Notes: generated by a model not told the origin, from the sequence alone. A DNA stretch of 64,000 nucleotides from JAJFFW01 sp038531315 (GCA_038531315.1 JBCBBT010000002.1:62001-126000); one strand, 5' to 3'; shown: positions 33,311 through 41,981, counted from the first letter of the stretch. A program made the numbers and translations.

Positions 33311-34249
33311 ATGGCGAAAAACGACGCGCATCCGCAAAAAGATCAGTCTTTTCAAGGACTGATCATGACGCTCCAGCAATACTGGGCGCGCGAGGGCTGC
33401 GTAATTCTTCAGCCCTACGACATGGAAATGGGCGCGGGCACTTTTCATCCCGCGACGACGCTGCGCTCGCTCGGGCCGAAACCGTGGAAGGCGGCGTATG
33501 TCCAGCCCTCCCGGCGCCCGACAGACGGTCGCCATGGCGCGAACCCGAACCGTTTCCAGCATTACTATCAGTTTCAGGTTGTCCTGAAGCCGAGCCCTGA
33601 GAACATTCAGGAGCTTTATCTCGGCTCCCTCGACGCGATCGGCATCGACCGCACGTTGCACGACATTCGCTTTGTTGAGGACGACTGGGAAAGTCCGACC
33701 CTTGGCGCGTGGGGGCTTGGCTGGGAAGTCTGGTGCGACGGCATGGAGGTCACCCAATTTACTTATTTCCAGCAAGTCGGCGGCTTTGATTGCAAACCGG
33801 TCACCGGCGAGATCACTTACGGCCTTGAACGCCTGGCTATGTATGTGCAGGGCGTCGACAATGGCTACAATCTCGACTTTAACGGCGACGGCGTCACGTA
33901 TGGCGACGTTTTTCACCAGCAGGAAGTCGAATTCTCGCGCTACAATTTCGATCTGGCGGACACGGACGTTTTGTTCGATCAGTTCAAGGAGGCCGAAGCC
34001 GCGTGCCTTGCGATCATTAAGGCGGGCGAAGCCTCGGGCAAGCCGTTGTCGCTGCCGGCCTATGACCAGTGCATCAAGGCGAGCCATCTGTTCAATTTGC
34101 TGGATGCGCGCGGCGTCATTTCGGTCGCTGAACGCCAGAGCTACATCTTACGCGTCAGGACGCTGTCGAAAGCGTGTTGCGCGGCGTGGCTTGAAAGCCC
34201 GCAAGGACGCACGGAAGGTGCGGGAAAAGTTGACTACGCGGAGGCGTGA
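33311..34249 (+). CDS. glyQ: Glycyl-tRNA synthetase, alpha subunit
   Basis: A 312-residue class II synthetase alpha chain: FQGLIMTLQQYWAREGCVILQPYDMEMGAGTFHPATTLR, GPKPWKAAYVQPSRRPTDGRHGANPNR (motif 2) and GLERLAMYVQGVDN (motif 3). It pairs with GlyS in the alpha2beta2 enzyme. The ATG at 33311 gives the usual short N-terminus; the upstream frame is an extension. In most relatives glyS follows closely, but here it begins 4.2 kb further on, behind eight unrelated genes. The GFA gene starts on the next base after the stop. Confidence 0.97.
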   Translation: MAKNDAHPQKDQSFQGLIMTLQQYWAREGCVILQPYDMEMGAGTFHPATTLRSLGPKPWKAAYVQPSRRPTDGRHGANPNRFQHYYQFQVVLKPSPENIQELYLGSLDAIGIDRTLHDIRFVEDDWESPTLGAWGLGWEVWCDGMEVTQFTYFQQVGGFDCKPVTGEITYGLERLAMYVQGVDNGYNLDFNGDGVTYGDVFHQQEVEFSRYNFDLADTDVLFDQFKEAEAACLAIIKAGEASGKPLSLPAYDQCIKASHLFNLLDARGVISVAERQSYILRVRTLSKACCAAWLESPQGRTEGAGKVDYAEA

Positions 34250-34735
34250 ATGAACGAACGGGCCGCCAATCCGTCATTGCCGCTGGGCGGCGGGTGTCAG
34301 TGTCAGAAATTGCGCTACGAGATTTCTGCGCCGCCGCTGATGATCTATTGCTGTCATTGCACGAACTGTCAGCGCGCCACGGGCGGCGCCTTTGTCGTTG
34401 CGGTGACAATCCTTGAGCCCTCACTGACGTTTGTGAAAGGCGAACCGGCGAAAACCTTCTGGACGTCGGACGCCGGAAACAGCCGCGTCGGGTATTATTG
34501 CGGCGACTGCGGCGCGCGGATCGCCAATGGCGGCGAGCCGTCAATCGGCGTGTTGAGCCTGCGCGGCGGGACCTTTGACGATACAAGCTGGTTACGGCCC
34601 GCGGGGCATATCTGGACGAAAAGCGCACAGCCGTGGATGAAATTTGACGATGCGATGATTTTAACGCCCGGCCAGCCGGCGGATTACGCCCCGTTCATGG
34701 AACATTTCAAAGCGCAGAAGCTCTTTGAGGGCTAG
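34250..34735 (+). CDS. GFA-family zinc-binding protein
   Basis: A 161-residue GFA (glutathione-dependent formaldehyde-activating enzyme-like) protein: GGCQCQKLRYEIS, YCCHCTNCQRATGGAF and YYCGDCGARIANG supply the Cys ligands of the beta-tent zinc fold. Most members have no proven activity. The ATG directly follows the glyQ stop with an AGGCG ribosome site inside the end of glyQ, so the two are translationally coupled. Confidence 0.88.
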   Translation: MNERAANPSLPLGGGCQCQKLRYEISAPPLMIYCCHCTNCQRATGGAFVVAVTILEPSLTFVKGEPAKTFWTSDAGNSRVGYYCGDCGARIANGGEPSIGVLSLRGGTFDDTSWLRPAGHIWTKSAQPWMKFDDAMILTPGQPADYAPFMEHFKAQKLFEG

Positions 34736-34800
34736 CCGCGCCGCGGTGTTTGCGCTGTCGTGTTTACCGGGCGTTCAATCGTTTCGGTTATCCTCACGCC

Positions 34801-35400
34801 ATGGTTCAAGAGGCTGCACGCCGCCGGCGCAGGCGATTTTTGCAACGCTGGTTTTCCAGCGCGGCGGCGCGTTTCAGGGCCGGCCCCGCGTCGGACGGCG
34901 CCGCTCCGCTTTCCAGCCGTGTCGCCACATGGGTCGGCATTGCAAGCGCGACGATCGGCGGATTTTTGGGCCTTGATACCTATCGCGCTGACGTTGCGAA
35001 AAAAGTCGATCAAAGCGTCGCGCAAACCTTCGACATGATCGAGGTCTTCAATCAGCCCCGGCTCGCCGATGCGCGCTTGCGGGTTCTCAGCTATGTCGAA
35101 GCCAAGCGGTATTGCGACAGCCGGATCATCTCGCGCGAGCTGATCGATAACGATTTTTTCGTTGTGCTTGATTTCTTCGACCTGGCGCATGCCTGCGTCG
35201 AGGCGGGGCTTTGCGACAAGGCCACGGCCAATCAGTTTTTTGCACCGTACGCAAATTATCAATGGCCAATATTGGAAAATACGGTCGCCGAGTTTCGCGC
35301 GCAGGAACAATCCCTGCGCTCTGACGCCGCCTTCGCCATCGGTATGAACGCCTTTGCGCAAGACCCGACGCCGGCGCCGCCCTGCGACGGAAACTTCTAG
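34801..35400 (+). CDS. Single-pass membrane protein of unknown function
   Basis: A 199-residue protein starting MVQEAARRRRRRFLQRW. After a strongly basic N-terminus there is one hydrophobic helix (about 45-63, WVGIASATIGGFLGL), then a soluble helical domain with TFDMIEVFNQPRLADARLRVL, KRYCDSRIISRELID and VVLDFFDLAHACVEAGLCD. The last part resembles DUF4760-type proteins of unknown role. The ATG at 34801 is preferred because the frame before it reads over the GFA stop region. It follows the GFA gene after 65 bp on the same strand. Confidence 0.65.
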   Translation: MVQEAARRRRRRFLQRWFSSAAARFRAGPASDGAAPLSSRVATWVGIASATIGGFLGLDTYRADVAKKVDQSVAQTFDMIEVFNQPRLADARLRVLSYVEAKRYCDSRIISRELIDNDFFVVLDFFDLAHACVEAGLCDKATANQFFAPYANYQWPILENTVAEFRAQEQSLRSDAAFAIGMNAFAQDPTPAPPCDGNF

Positions 35401-35604
35401 CGCGCGGCCGGCCGCCAAGCGCAGCGCCCCGGCAATCGCCCGTCTTCGCTCAACAGGCGGTGATTACGCACGGCCTAAAACAGCCACGCCGCATGGTCAT
35501 CAGGGGGCGCTGCGCCGATATCCTCGCCCGAAAAGTCTCGAAATGCAGGCTGTCTTCCTGTATTCCGACCACAGTTTTTTCAAAACCGTAAAACGTGAGG
35601 CGTC

Positions 35605-36069
35605 ATGGTCTGGTCAGTTTATTTGTCGGGTGAAATTCACACCAATTGGCGTGAAGAGATCGCAGAGGGCGTCAATGCGCGCGGTCTTGACGTGGCGCTC
35701 TCTGGTCCGGTCGACAATCACCCGGCTTCCGACGATTGCGGCGTCGCGATCCTGGGCGCGGAAGAAAACAAAGTCTGGCATGACCGCAAGGGCGCTCAGA
35801 TCAACGCCATCAGAACGTCAACCCTGATCGCCAAAGCCGATGTTGTGGTTGTTCGTTTCGGCGACAAATACAAACAATGGAACGCCGCCTTTGACGCCGG
35901 CTATGCGGCTGCGCTCGGCAAGCCGTTGATCGTCATGCACGGGCCCGACATCGTGCATCCCTTGAAAGAAGTCGACGCCGCCGCGCTCGCCGTCACCGAA
36001 ACGCCGGCGCAGGTTGTCGATATCCTGGACTATGTCATCAACGGCCGGCTGAAAGGCTATACGGATTGA
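35605..36069 (+). CDS. YtoQ-family protein
   Basis: A 154-residue protein matching YtoQ along its length: WSVYLSGEIHTNWREEI, SGPVDNHPASDDCG, DRKGAQINAIRTSTLIAKAD and GKPLIVMHGPDIVHPLKEVD. The fold is that of nucleoside 2-deoxyribosyltransferases, but no activity is established. GTGAGG sits just before the ATG. The gap before it (35401-35604) has no gene. Its stop overlaps the mtgA start by 4 bp (ATGA). Confidence 0.88.
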   Translation: MVWSVYLSGEIHTNWREEIAEGVNARGLDVALSGPVDNHPASDDCGVAILGAEENKVWHDRKGAQINAIRTSTLIAKADVVVVRFGDKYKQWNAAFDAGYAAALGKPLIVMHGPDIVHPLKEVDAAALAVTETPAQVVDILDYVINGRLKGYTD

Positions 36070-36872
36070 TGACCGCGCCTCAGCGACCGCGGCGATCGGG
36101 ACGGCGGCGCAAACAGAAACGAAAGAGCACGCGCCGTCTTTCGAAAGGGCGCGCGCCAGTCGCCGTGCAGAAATTCGCGGCGCGCGCGGTCGGCTTCCTG
36201 CGGCTCACGGCCATCGCGATTGGCGGTGCGATCATTTTCTCCGTGATCTGGGCGCTCGCTTACCGGTTCGCCGAGCCGCCGGGCAGTTTTGTGATGGTTG
36301 CGCGCAGCATGGAAGGTGAGGCCGTCAATCATCCGTGGACGCCGCTTGAGGCGATCTCTCCCAATCTCATTCGCGCCGTCATCGCCGCTGAAGATACCCG
36401 CTTTTGTCTTCATAGCGGCATTGATTTCGACGCAATCGAAAAAGCGGTTGAAGAAAAAAAGCAGGGCAAACGTCTGCGCGGCGCATCAACGATTTCGCAG
36501 CAGACGGCGAAGAACGCGTTCCTCTGGAATGGCGGCGGTTGGGCGCGCAAAGCGGTTGAGGCCTGGATGACGGTGTTGATCGAGACCTTCTGGCCGAAGC
36601 GCCGGGTGATGGAGGTCTATCTCAATCTCGCCGAGTGGGGCGACGGGCATTTTGGAGCGGAAGCGGCGGCGCAGGCGCGCTTTGGAAAATCAGCCGCGCA
36701 GTTGACGGCGCGCGAGGCGGCGCTCCTTGCCGCGGTCCTGCCGAGCCCTAACAAGTGGCGCGCCGACCGCCCCGGGCCCTATGTGCGACGGCGCGCTGCG
36801 ACCGTGGAAAGCCGTGCGCGTCAGGTGCGCCGCGATCGGCTTGACCGTTGTGTTCTCGGCGAAAGACGGTGA
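36066..36872 (+). CDS. mtgA: Monofunctional peptidoglycan glycosyltransferase
   Basis: A 268-residue GT51 protein. The N-terminus is very basic, followed by one membrane anchor (about 48-70). The catalytic Glu is in AVIAAEDTRFCLHSGIDFDAI; RGASTISQQTAKNAFLW, RKAVEAWMTVLIETFWPKRRVMEVYLNLAEWGDGHFGAEAAAQ complete the family motifs. It polymerises lipid II into glycan chains at the membrane. Translation is coupled to YtoQ through the ATGA overlap. Confidence 0.94.
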   Translation: MMTAPQRPRRSGRRRKQKRKSTRRLSKGRAPVAVQKFAARAVGFLRLTAIAIGGAIIFSVIWALAYRFAEPPGSFVMVARSMEGEAVNHPWTPLEAISPNLIRAVIAAEDTRFCLHSGIDFDAIEKAVEEKKQGKRLRGASTISQQTAKNAFLWNGGGWARKAVEAWMTVLIETFWPKRRVMEVYLNLAEWGDGHFGAEAAAQARFGKSAAQLTAREAALLAAVLPSPNKWRADRPGPYVRRRAATVESRARQVRRDRLDRCVLGERR

Positions 36873-36901
36873 CACTGGCGTCAACAAAGGAGCCAAAATC
36901 G

Positions 36902-37225
36902 ATGGCGGAAGTCATGGTGATTGTCGGCCTGAAGCCGAAAGCCGGGAAGGGCGAGGCGCTCACGGGGCTTGTCGCCAAACATTTACGCGTATTGCGCGAG
37001 CAGGACCTTGTCGGCGACACGCCGCAGCTCGTCGGCCGCGCCAAGGACGGGACGGTCGTCGAAGTCTTCCGCTGGAAGTCGCAGGCCGCGATTGACGCCG
37101 CGCATGAGAACCCGGCGGTTCAGGCCTTGTGGGGCGAGTTCGCCGAAGTCTGCGACTATGTTCCAATCGGCGATGTTGCGGAGGCGGGCGATCTGTTCTC
37201 CGCTTTCGAACCCATCGAAGTTTGA
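36902..37225 (+). CDS. ABM-like dimeric alpha/beta-barrel protein
   Basis: A 107-residue protein, VMVIVGLKPKAGKGEALTGL...VVEVFRWKSQAAIDAAHENPAVQALWGEF, the ferredoxin-like fold of antibiotic-biosynthesis-monooxygenase and related small proteins. No catalytic residues are diagnostic, so the role is unknown. The ATG at 36902 follows AGGAGCC; mtgA ends 29 bp upstream. Confidence 0.75.
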   Translation: MAEVMVIVGLKPKAGKGEALTGLVAKHLRVLREQDLVGDTPQLVGRAKDGTVVEVFRWKSQAAIDAAHENPAVQALWGEFAEVCDYVPIGDVAEAGDLFSAFEPIEV

Positions 37226-37258
37226 TCGACCACAGAATAATGATGGAAAGGACCCGCC

Positions 37259-37513
37259 ATGAGCAGTGACGCGCAATCACCGGTCCGCGCAGGCGACGCG
37301 CCCGCGCCGGTCGAGGTCGAGGAAGGCAAAACCTATTTCTGGTGCGCTTGCGGCAAATCTTCAAACCAGCCCTTCTGCGACGGGTCCCATAAGGAAACCG
37401 GAATTGAGCCGATGGCCTGGAAAGCCGATGCGAGCCGGCGCGTGTTTTTCTGTACCTGCAAAAAAACCGCCGCCGGTCCAATGTGCGACGGCAGCCACAA
37501 CAAGCCCGATTGA
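37259..37513 (+). CDS. CDGSH iron-sulfur domain protein (two motifs)
   Basis: An 84-residue protein with two CDGSH units: CACGKSSNQPFCDGSHKET (about 31-49) and CTCKKTAAGPMCDGSHNKP (about 65-83). Each provides three Cys and one His for a 2Fe-2S cluster, the arrangement of MiNT/CISD3-like proteins. These are thought to take part in redox or iron-sulfur transfer. The ATG follows GGAAAGGACCC. The next gene starts within the stop codon (TGATG). Confidence 0.93.
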   Translation: MSSDAQSPVRAGDAPAPVEVEEGKTYFWCACGKSSNQPFCDGSHKETGIEPMAWKADASRRVFFCTCKKTAAGPMCDGSHNKPD

Positions 37514-37959
37514 TGATGGCGGCTCGTGAAGAGAAAACCAGTGATCGGCATACGGAGATCCTGAACCGATACAAGGCGGGGCAGTCTTCATTTAACGCCT
37601 GGATGCGCGACCGGCTCGGCGATCTGAAAATGACCGACTGGGGATGGGGGCGTATCTCGATGGATTGGGCGATTGACGATCGCTTCATCATGCCCGACGG
37701 TTTCATGTTCGGCGGCCATATTTCTTCCGTCGCCGATCACGTTGCGGGCCTGACCGCGATGACGGTGTTGCGCGATGACAAAGAGCGCTTCAGGACATCA
37801 CGGCTTGAGACAAATTTCTTCCGCCCCCTGATGCAACCGTCAGCGCGCATTGAGGGACGCGTCACCAACGCGTCGCGGGCCCTCATTCATGTGGAAGCGG
37901 ATTTCTTAAACGCCGGCGACAAGATCGCGGCGCGCATCTATGCGGTGCAGATGCGGTAG
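37513..37959 (+). CDS. PaaI-family hotdog thioesterase
   Basis: A 148-residue protein with the hotdog pattern: GFMFGGHISSVADHVAGLTAM (helix with the catalytic-region Gly-His and Asp), TSRLETNFFRPLMQPSARIEGRV and HVEADFLNAGDKIAARIYAV. It probably hydrolyses an acyl-CoA thioester. Start ATG at 37513 overlaps the CDGSH stop by one base; a second ATG follows at once (37516). It is the last forward gene before the opposing DUF6356 gene. Confidence 0.85.
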   Translation: MMAAREEKTSDRHTEILNRYKAGQSSFNAWMRDRLGDLKMTDWGWGRISMDWAIDDRFIMPDGFMFGGHISSVADHVAGLTAMTVLRDDKERFRTSRLETNFFRPLMQPSARIEGRVTNASRALIHVEADFLNAGDKIAARIYAVQMR

Positions 37960-38007
37960 GCGACGGCGAGCGGCCCCAAGCGGGGGCCGATGTGACCGAT
38001 TGATCGT

Positions 38008-38289
38008 CTAGATCGACAGGTCGCTTTGGTAGACCGCAAGACAGCGCGGCACGCCATGTTCAGCGCCCAGATGCGCGTCTGCGCCGGCGCGGCGGTTCGC
38101 CATCGTGCTGTGCAGCGACTTCACCGCATCCGATCCTGTATGCTTGAACAAAAACGGAAACAGGCCGTGCAAGACGCAGCAAATGCCGGCGGCGATCATT
38201 TTCGAGCCAAACGTGCTGGCCTGCATAAAATGTTCACCATAAGTCTCACCGACGCTTTCCGGATGCTCGGTGAAAATACGCAATACCAT
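38008..38289 (-). CDS. DUF6356-like membrane protein
   Basis: A 93-residue protein: FTEHPESVGETYGEHFMQASTFGSKMIAAGICCVLHGLFPFLFKHTGSDAVKSLHSTM, a family of small alphaproteobacterial proteins with a conserved HPxSVGETYxEH start and one hydrophobic segment (about 28-50). Function unknown. GGAG precedes the ATG at 38289; a longer frame by six residues exists. It is the only reverse gene between glyQ and glyS, with a 17-bp palindrome 32 bp upstream of its start, implying its own regulation. Confidence 0.75.
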   Translation of the reverse strand: MVLRIFTEHPESVGETYGEHFMQASTFGSKMIAAGICCVLHGLFPFLFKHTGSDAVKSLHSTMANRRAGADAHLGAEHGVPRCLAVYQSDLSI

Positions 38290-38320
38290 GGCGGTCTTCT
38301 CCCACACAAAATCTATTTAA

Positions 38321-38337
38321 TAAGATAGAATATCTTA
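38321..38337. promoter_or_regulatory. 17-bp palindrome, candidate operator
   Basis: TAAGATA-GAA-TATCTTA, a perfect dyad in an AT-rich patch between the divergent DUF6356 gene and glyS (start 99 bp away). The position relative to the DUF6356 start fits a promoter-overlapping operator. No regulator gene lies next to it. Which protein binds is not known. Confidence 0.65.
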
Positions 38338-38435
38338 CAAAGAATTTCAATTGAAAAAGCCCCTTTGGTCGGCGCAATCGGCTTCGTTGGCCGTGCTATT
38401 GCCGAATTTCGAGGCGCGCCATAGAAGGCGAGGCT

Positions 38436-40499
38436 ATGCCTGAATTGCTCCTTGAACTCTTTTCTGAAGAAATTCCCGCCAGGATGCAGCCCGGCGCGGT
38501 CGCCGATCTTGAAAAGGCGGTGAACCAGCGGCTGCTTGACGCCGGGTTTTTGCCCGAGGGCGTCAAGGCGTTTGCAACGCCGCGCCGGCTCGCCCTGACC
38601 GCCACCGGCTTGCCGGCGACGCAGCCTGACCGGCGCGAGGAAAAAAAAGGACCGCGGGTCGGCGCGCCGGAAAAAGCCGTTGAAGGCTTTTTGAAATCGG
38701 CGGGCCTTGAAAGCCTCGACGCTTGTGAACAACGCGAAGACAAAAAAGGCGCCTATTATGTCGCTGTGATCGAAAAAGAAGGGCGGCCGACAGCGGACTT
38801 GATCGCAGAGTTTGTGCCGGAAATTGTCAGGACATTTCCGTGGCGCAAGTCGATGCGCTGGGGCGACGGCGCGCTCCGATGGGTGCGTCCGTTGCATGGC
38901 GTACTTTGCGCCTTTGACGGCGAGGTCGTCGCGTTTGACGTCGACGGCGTGCAATCGTCCGACAAAACCTATGGTCATCGTTTCATGGCGCCGGAAGAAA
39001 TCCAGGCGCGTAATTTCGATGCGTATGAAGCGGCGCTGCGAAAAGCGCATGTCGTCCTCAATGGCGAGGAACGCCGCCACACTATTGCGGGCGAGGCGCG
39101 CATCCTTTGTGAAGCGCAAGGCTATGAGCTGGTGGAGGACGGCGCGCTCCTCGGTGAAGTCGCCGGTCTCGCGGAATGGCCCGTCGTCATGATCGGGTCC
39201 TTTGACGAGAAGTTCCTGACCTTGCCTGACGAAGTGCTGACGGCGTCCATGCGCGGGCACCAGAAATATTTCTCCGTACGCGATCCAAAAACTGGCCGCC
39301 TTGCGAACCGGTTCGTCTTTGTCGCCAATATCGAGGCGCCCGACGGCGGCGAGGCGATGCGTGCGGGCTATGAGCGGGTGTTGACCGCGCGCCTGTCCGA
39401 CGCGTGGTACCTTTACCATCAGGATCTGAAAACGCCGCTTGCCGACCGCCTGAAAGATCTTGACCGGATCACCTTCTTTGAGGGGCTGGGCTCGGTTGGC
39501 GACAAGGCGCGGCGGGTGGCGCGGCTCGCCATGGAGATCGCGCCGGAAGTCGGCGCCGACGCCAAAACTGCCGGCCGCGCGGCGTTGCTCGCCAAGGCCG
39601 ATCTCGTCACGAGCATGGTCTATGAGTTCCCCGAGCTTCAGGGCGTCATGGGGCGCTATTACGCTGCGACACAGGGCGAGGCCGACGATGTCGCTGACGC
39701 GATCAGAGATCATTACAAACCGGCGGGCCAGGACGATGAAGCGCCGTCCGCGCCGGTGTCGGTCGCCGTTGCGCTTGCTGACAAGCTCGACACGTTGACG
39801 GCCTTTTGGGCGATTGATGAAAAACCGACCGGCTCGAAGGACCCGTTTGCGCTGCGCCGCGCCGCGCTGGGCGTGATTGCGATCATCCTTGCACGGAACC
39901 CGCGCTTTTCATTGTCAGCGCTTTTCAAACCGATCGAGACGCCGGACGGCGCCAGCCTGAAAGCCGACAGCGCCGATCTGATGGCGTTTTTCCATGACCG
40001 GCTGAAAGTCTATTTGAAAGACGATGGGTTTCGACACGATCAGATCGAGGCGGCGAGCGCGGATGCGACCGGCGCGCCGCTCGACGATCTTGTCCTGCTG
40101 GTCAAGAAATTGCGGGCGCTGAGTGATTTTCTGAAAACCGATGACGGCGAAAATCTCGCCGCCGCCTATAAGCGCGCCGTCAATATTTTGAAGGCGGAAG
40201 AAAAAAAGGGCGCGGCGGCCCCCGGCGTCGATCCGGCCTTGCTCTGCGAGCGGGCGGAGAAAATCCTTTTCGGATCGATCGAAGACGCCGAGTCCCAAAC
40301 CAGCCGGGCAATCGGCGGGGAAGACTTCTCTGCGGCGATGACTGCGCTGTCCGGGCTCCGCGCGCCGATTGACGTCTTTTTTGAGACGGTGACCGTCAAT
40401 GACGACGATCCGAAAAGACGGGCCAACAGGCTCGCGCTCCTCGCCCGCTTCCGACAGGCGGCGAGCGCTGTTGCTGACTTTTCAAAACTCGAAGGGTAA
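38436..40499 (+). CDS. glyS: Glycyl-tRNA synthetase, beta subunit
   Basis: A 687-residue protein of standard length. The N-terminus is MPELLLELFSEEIPARMQPGAV; KSMRWGDGALRWVRPLHGVL, LTASMRGHQKYFSV, YFSVRDPKTGRLANRFVFV and KADLVTSMVYEFPELQGVMGRYYA are typical of GlyS, with an HD-like segment and a C-terminal anticodon-binding DALR-like domain. It forms the tRNA-binding part of the alpha2beta2 GlyRS with GlyQ. It has its own upstream AT-rich region, so it may be transcribed apart from glyQ. Confidence 0.97.
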   Translation: MPELLLELFSEEIPARMQPGAVADLEKAVNQRLLDAGFLPEGVKAFATPRRLALTATGLPATQPDRREEKKGPRVGAPEKAVEGFLKSAGLESLDACEQREDKKGAYYVAVIEKEGRPTADLIAEFVPEIVRTFPWRKSMRWGDGALRWVRPLHGVLCAFDGEVVAFDVDGVQSSDKTYGHRFMAPEEIQARNFDAYEAALRKAHVVLNGEERRHTIAGEARILCEAQGYELVEDGALLGEVAGLAEWPVVMIGSFDEKFLTLPDEVLTASMRGHQKYFSVRDPKTGRLANRFVFVANIEAPDGGEAMRAGYERVLTARLSDAWYLYHQDLKTPLADRLKDLDRITFFEGLGSVGDKARRVARLAMEIAPEVGADAKTAGRAALLAKADLVTSMVYEFPELQGVMGRYYAATQGEADDVADAIRDHYKPAGQDDEAPSAPVSVAVALADKLDTLTAFWAIDEKPTGSKDPFALRRAALGVIAIILARNPRFSLSALFKPIETPDGASLKADSADLMAFFHDRLKVYLKDDGFRHDQIEAASADATGAPLDDLVLLVKKLRALSDFLKTDDGENLAAAYKRAVNILKAEEKKGAAAPGVDPALLCERAEKILFGSIEDAESQTSRAIGGEDFSAAMTALSGLRAPIDVFFETVTVNDDDPKRRANRLALLARFRQAASAVADFSKLEG

Positions 40500-40515
40500 G
40501 CGCGCCCGCCCGCAC

Positions 40516-40560
40516 TTGCGTCTGCGCCTGCATTTACGTCTGCGCCTGCATTTACGTCTG
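40516..40560. repeat. 18-bp tandem repeat, 2.5 copies
   Basis: TTGCGTCTGCGCCTGCAT, then TTACGTCTGCGCCTGCAT, then TTACGTCTG. It fills the 99-bp gap between the convergent glyS and MFS genes. The 18-bp period would be six codons but no gene reads it; slippage-type variation is likely. Confidence 0.85.
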
Positions 40561-40598
40561 TGGTTGGGTTTGCATCAGCATCTGTGCGCCGCTGGCGG

Positions 40599-41918
40599 CT
40601 AGCGGACCATTGCAACCCGGCGGCTGCGCCAGACAAACAGCGCCAATAGCGCCGCACAAATTGATGTCATCACAAACGGCGCGCGCGGATCGAACGCATA
40701 CAGAAAAAATCCAATCGGCGGGGCCAGAATAAACCCCGACGCGCCCGCCGCGTTCGAAAGCCCGGAAGCGGCGCCCTGTTCTGAGGGCGTCACGCTTAAA
40801 GAGACGGCGGCGGTGTAGCCCGGCCCCAGCATTCCCCAACCGAGCCCGGCGACCCCCGCTGCGACAACGAGCATCGGAAATGATGAAAAAAAGACAAAGC
40901 CGGCATGGCCAAGCGCCAGCGCGATGGGCGCCGCGCGTATCAACTGGCGCGGCGTCATCGACAAAGCCCCGACCAGGACGAGTTGGGCAAAGAGCCCCGC
41001 GCCGGCCGCCGCCGTGAGCGCCACGCTGACTTTAGGCAGGGCGGCCGTCGTCTCAAGCGCCAGCACGTCGATCAAAAAGAAGGCCATCATCTGTATGGGA
41101 ATGGCGCCGATGGCGCCGCCGCATAGACCAATCGCCAGAAACGTCTTGAAACGCCCATCGGTCAGGGAAAGGCGCGGGCTCGCGCGCCGCTCCGTCGGGG
41201 CTGTGTTTTCGGGCAGAAGAAAAAAGACAAGAAGCCCCGCGAAAGCGCCCAGCGCCGCGACGCCAAACAAGGGCGCGAGGAGACCATAGGGCGACAACAG
41301 TCCTGCAAAGGCGGGCCCCAGCGTCGAGCCGGCGCCAAAAGCCGCCGCAAATGCGGCGAGGCCCTTTGCCCGCTCCTCAGCGCGGGTGCGATCGGCGATA
41401 TAGGCCTGCGCCGCTGGCGGCTGGGCCGACCCGAGAAGGCCATAAAGACAGCGCATGGCCAAAACGATGAGGTATAGCGCAACGCCATTCAAAACGCCTG
41501 AAAGGCCCAACTGGATTGCGCCTGTGAACAACAACATTGAGGCGACGAAACCGGCGATGCCTAATATGATGAAGAGACGCCGTCCGTATGCGTCGCTTAA
41601 CCGTCCCCAGCGCGGCCCCATGGTGATCCAGAAAACCGCTGACAACATGAAAATCGATGCGACCTGAAAGTCCGCAAAGCCGAGGGTTCGCCCAACGGCC
41701 GGCAGAACCGCAAAGACAACGGTCTGTCCGAGCCCCATGCAAAAGACGCCGCCCAGCAAAATAGCGAACGCCCAAGGCCGCATGCGCGGCGGCGGCGCAC
41801 CGCCCTCGGCGGGCGTATCATGATCTTGGGGCGCATCATGAACTGCGGGCGCATTGGAAATTACGGGCGCGCTCCCAGACACGCGTTCGCGCGCGGGGTC
41901 GCCGCGCGCAGTGTCCAT
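40599..41918 (-). CDS. MFS transporter
   Basis: A 439-residue protein with an extended polar N-terminus (about 45 residues rich in Asp, Pro and Ala) and then about twelve membrane helices. The first starts MRPWAFAILLGGVFCMGLGQTVV, and the loop 2-3 motif reads GPRWGRLSDAYGRRLFI, the MFS signature of drug/proton antiporters. YIADRTRAEERAKG lies after helix 5. It probably exports a small molecule, substrate unknown. The ATG at 41918 with GGAG upstream is preferred over a longer frame. A hairpin with a U-run lies in its leader. Confidence 0.85.
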   Translation of the reverse strand: MDTARGDPARERVSGSAPVISNAPAVHDAPQDHDTPAEGGAPPPRMRPWAFAILLGGVFCMGLGQTVVFAVLPAVGRTLGFADFQVASIFMLSAVFWITMGPRWGRLSDAYGRRLFIILGIAGFVASMLLFTGAIQLGLSGVLNGVALYLIVLAMRCLYGLLGSAQPPAAQAYIADRTRAEERAKGLAAFAAAFGAGSTLGPAFAGLLSPYGLLAPLFGVAALGAFAGLLVFFLLPENTAPTERRASPRLSLTDGRFKTFLAIGLCGGAIGAIPIQMMAFFLIDVLALETTAALPKVSVALTAAAGAGLFAQLVLVGALSMTPRQLIRAAPIALALGHAGFVFFSSFPMLVVAAGVAGLGWGMLGPGYTAAVSLSVTPSEQGAASGLSNAAGASGFILAPPIGFFLYAFDPRAPFVMTSICAALLALFVWRSRRVAMVR

Positions 41919-41959
41919 GGTCTCCGGTCGCAAGGGGGCTCGCCTTTCGGTAATCCAGC

Positions 41960-41981
41960 AAAAAAAAGTAGCGGACGCTAC
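41960..41981 (-). terminator. Attenuator-like hairpin in the MFS leader
   Basis: On the reverse strand GTAGC-GTCC-GCTAC is followed by eight T, 42 bp upstream of the MFS start codon; as a dyad it can also be read GTAGCG-TC-CGCTAC. No reverse-strand gene ends nearby, so it may attenuate MFS expression, or be a plain operator. Confidence 0.45.

Noticed and set aside
33179..34087. Reverse frame of 302 codons opposite glyQ
   Set aside because: It mirrors the glyQ reading frame, has no family match and low-complexity Arg-rich sequence.
38313..39713. Reverse frame of 466 codons opposite glyS
   Set aside because: Shadow of glyS, with no recognisable motif.
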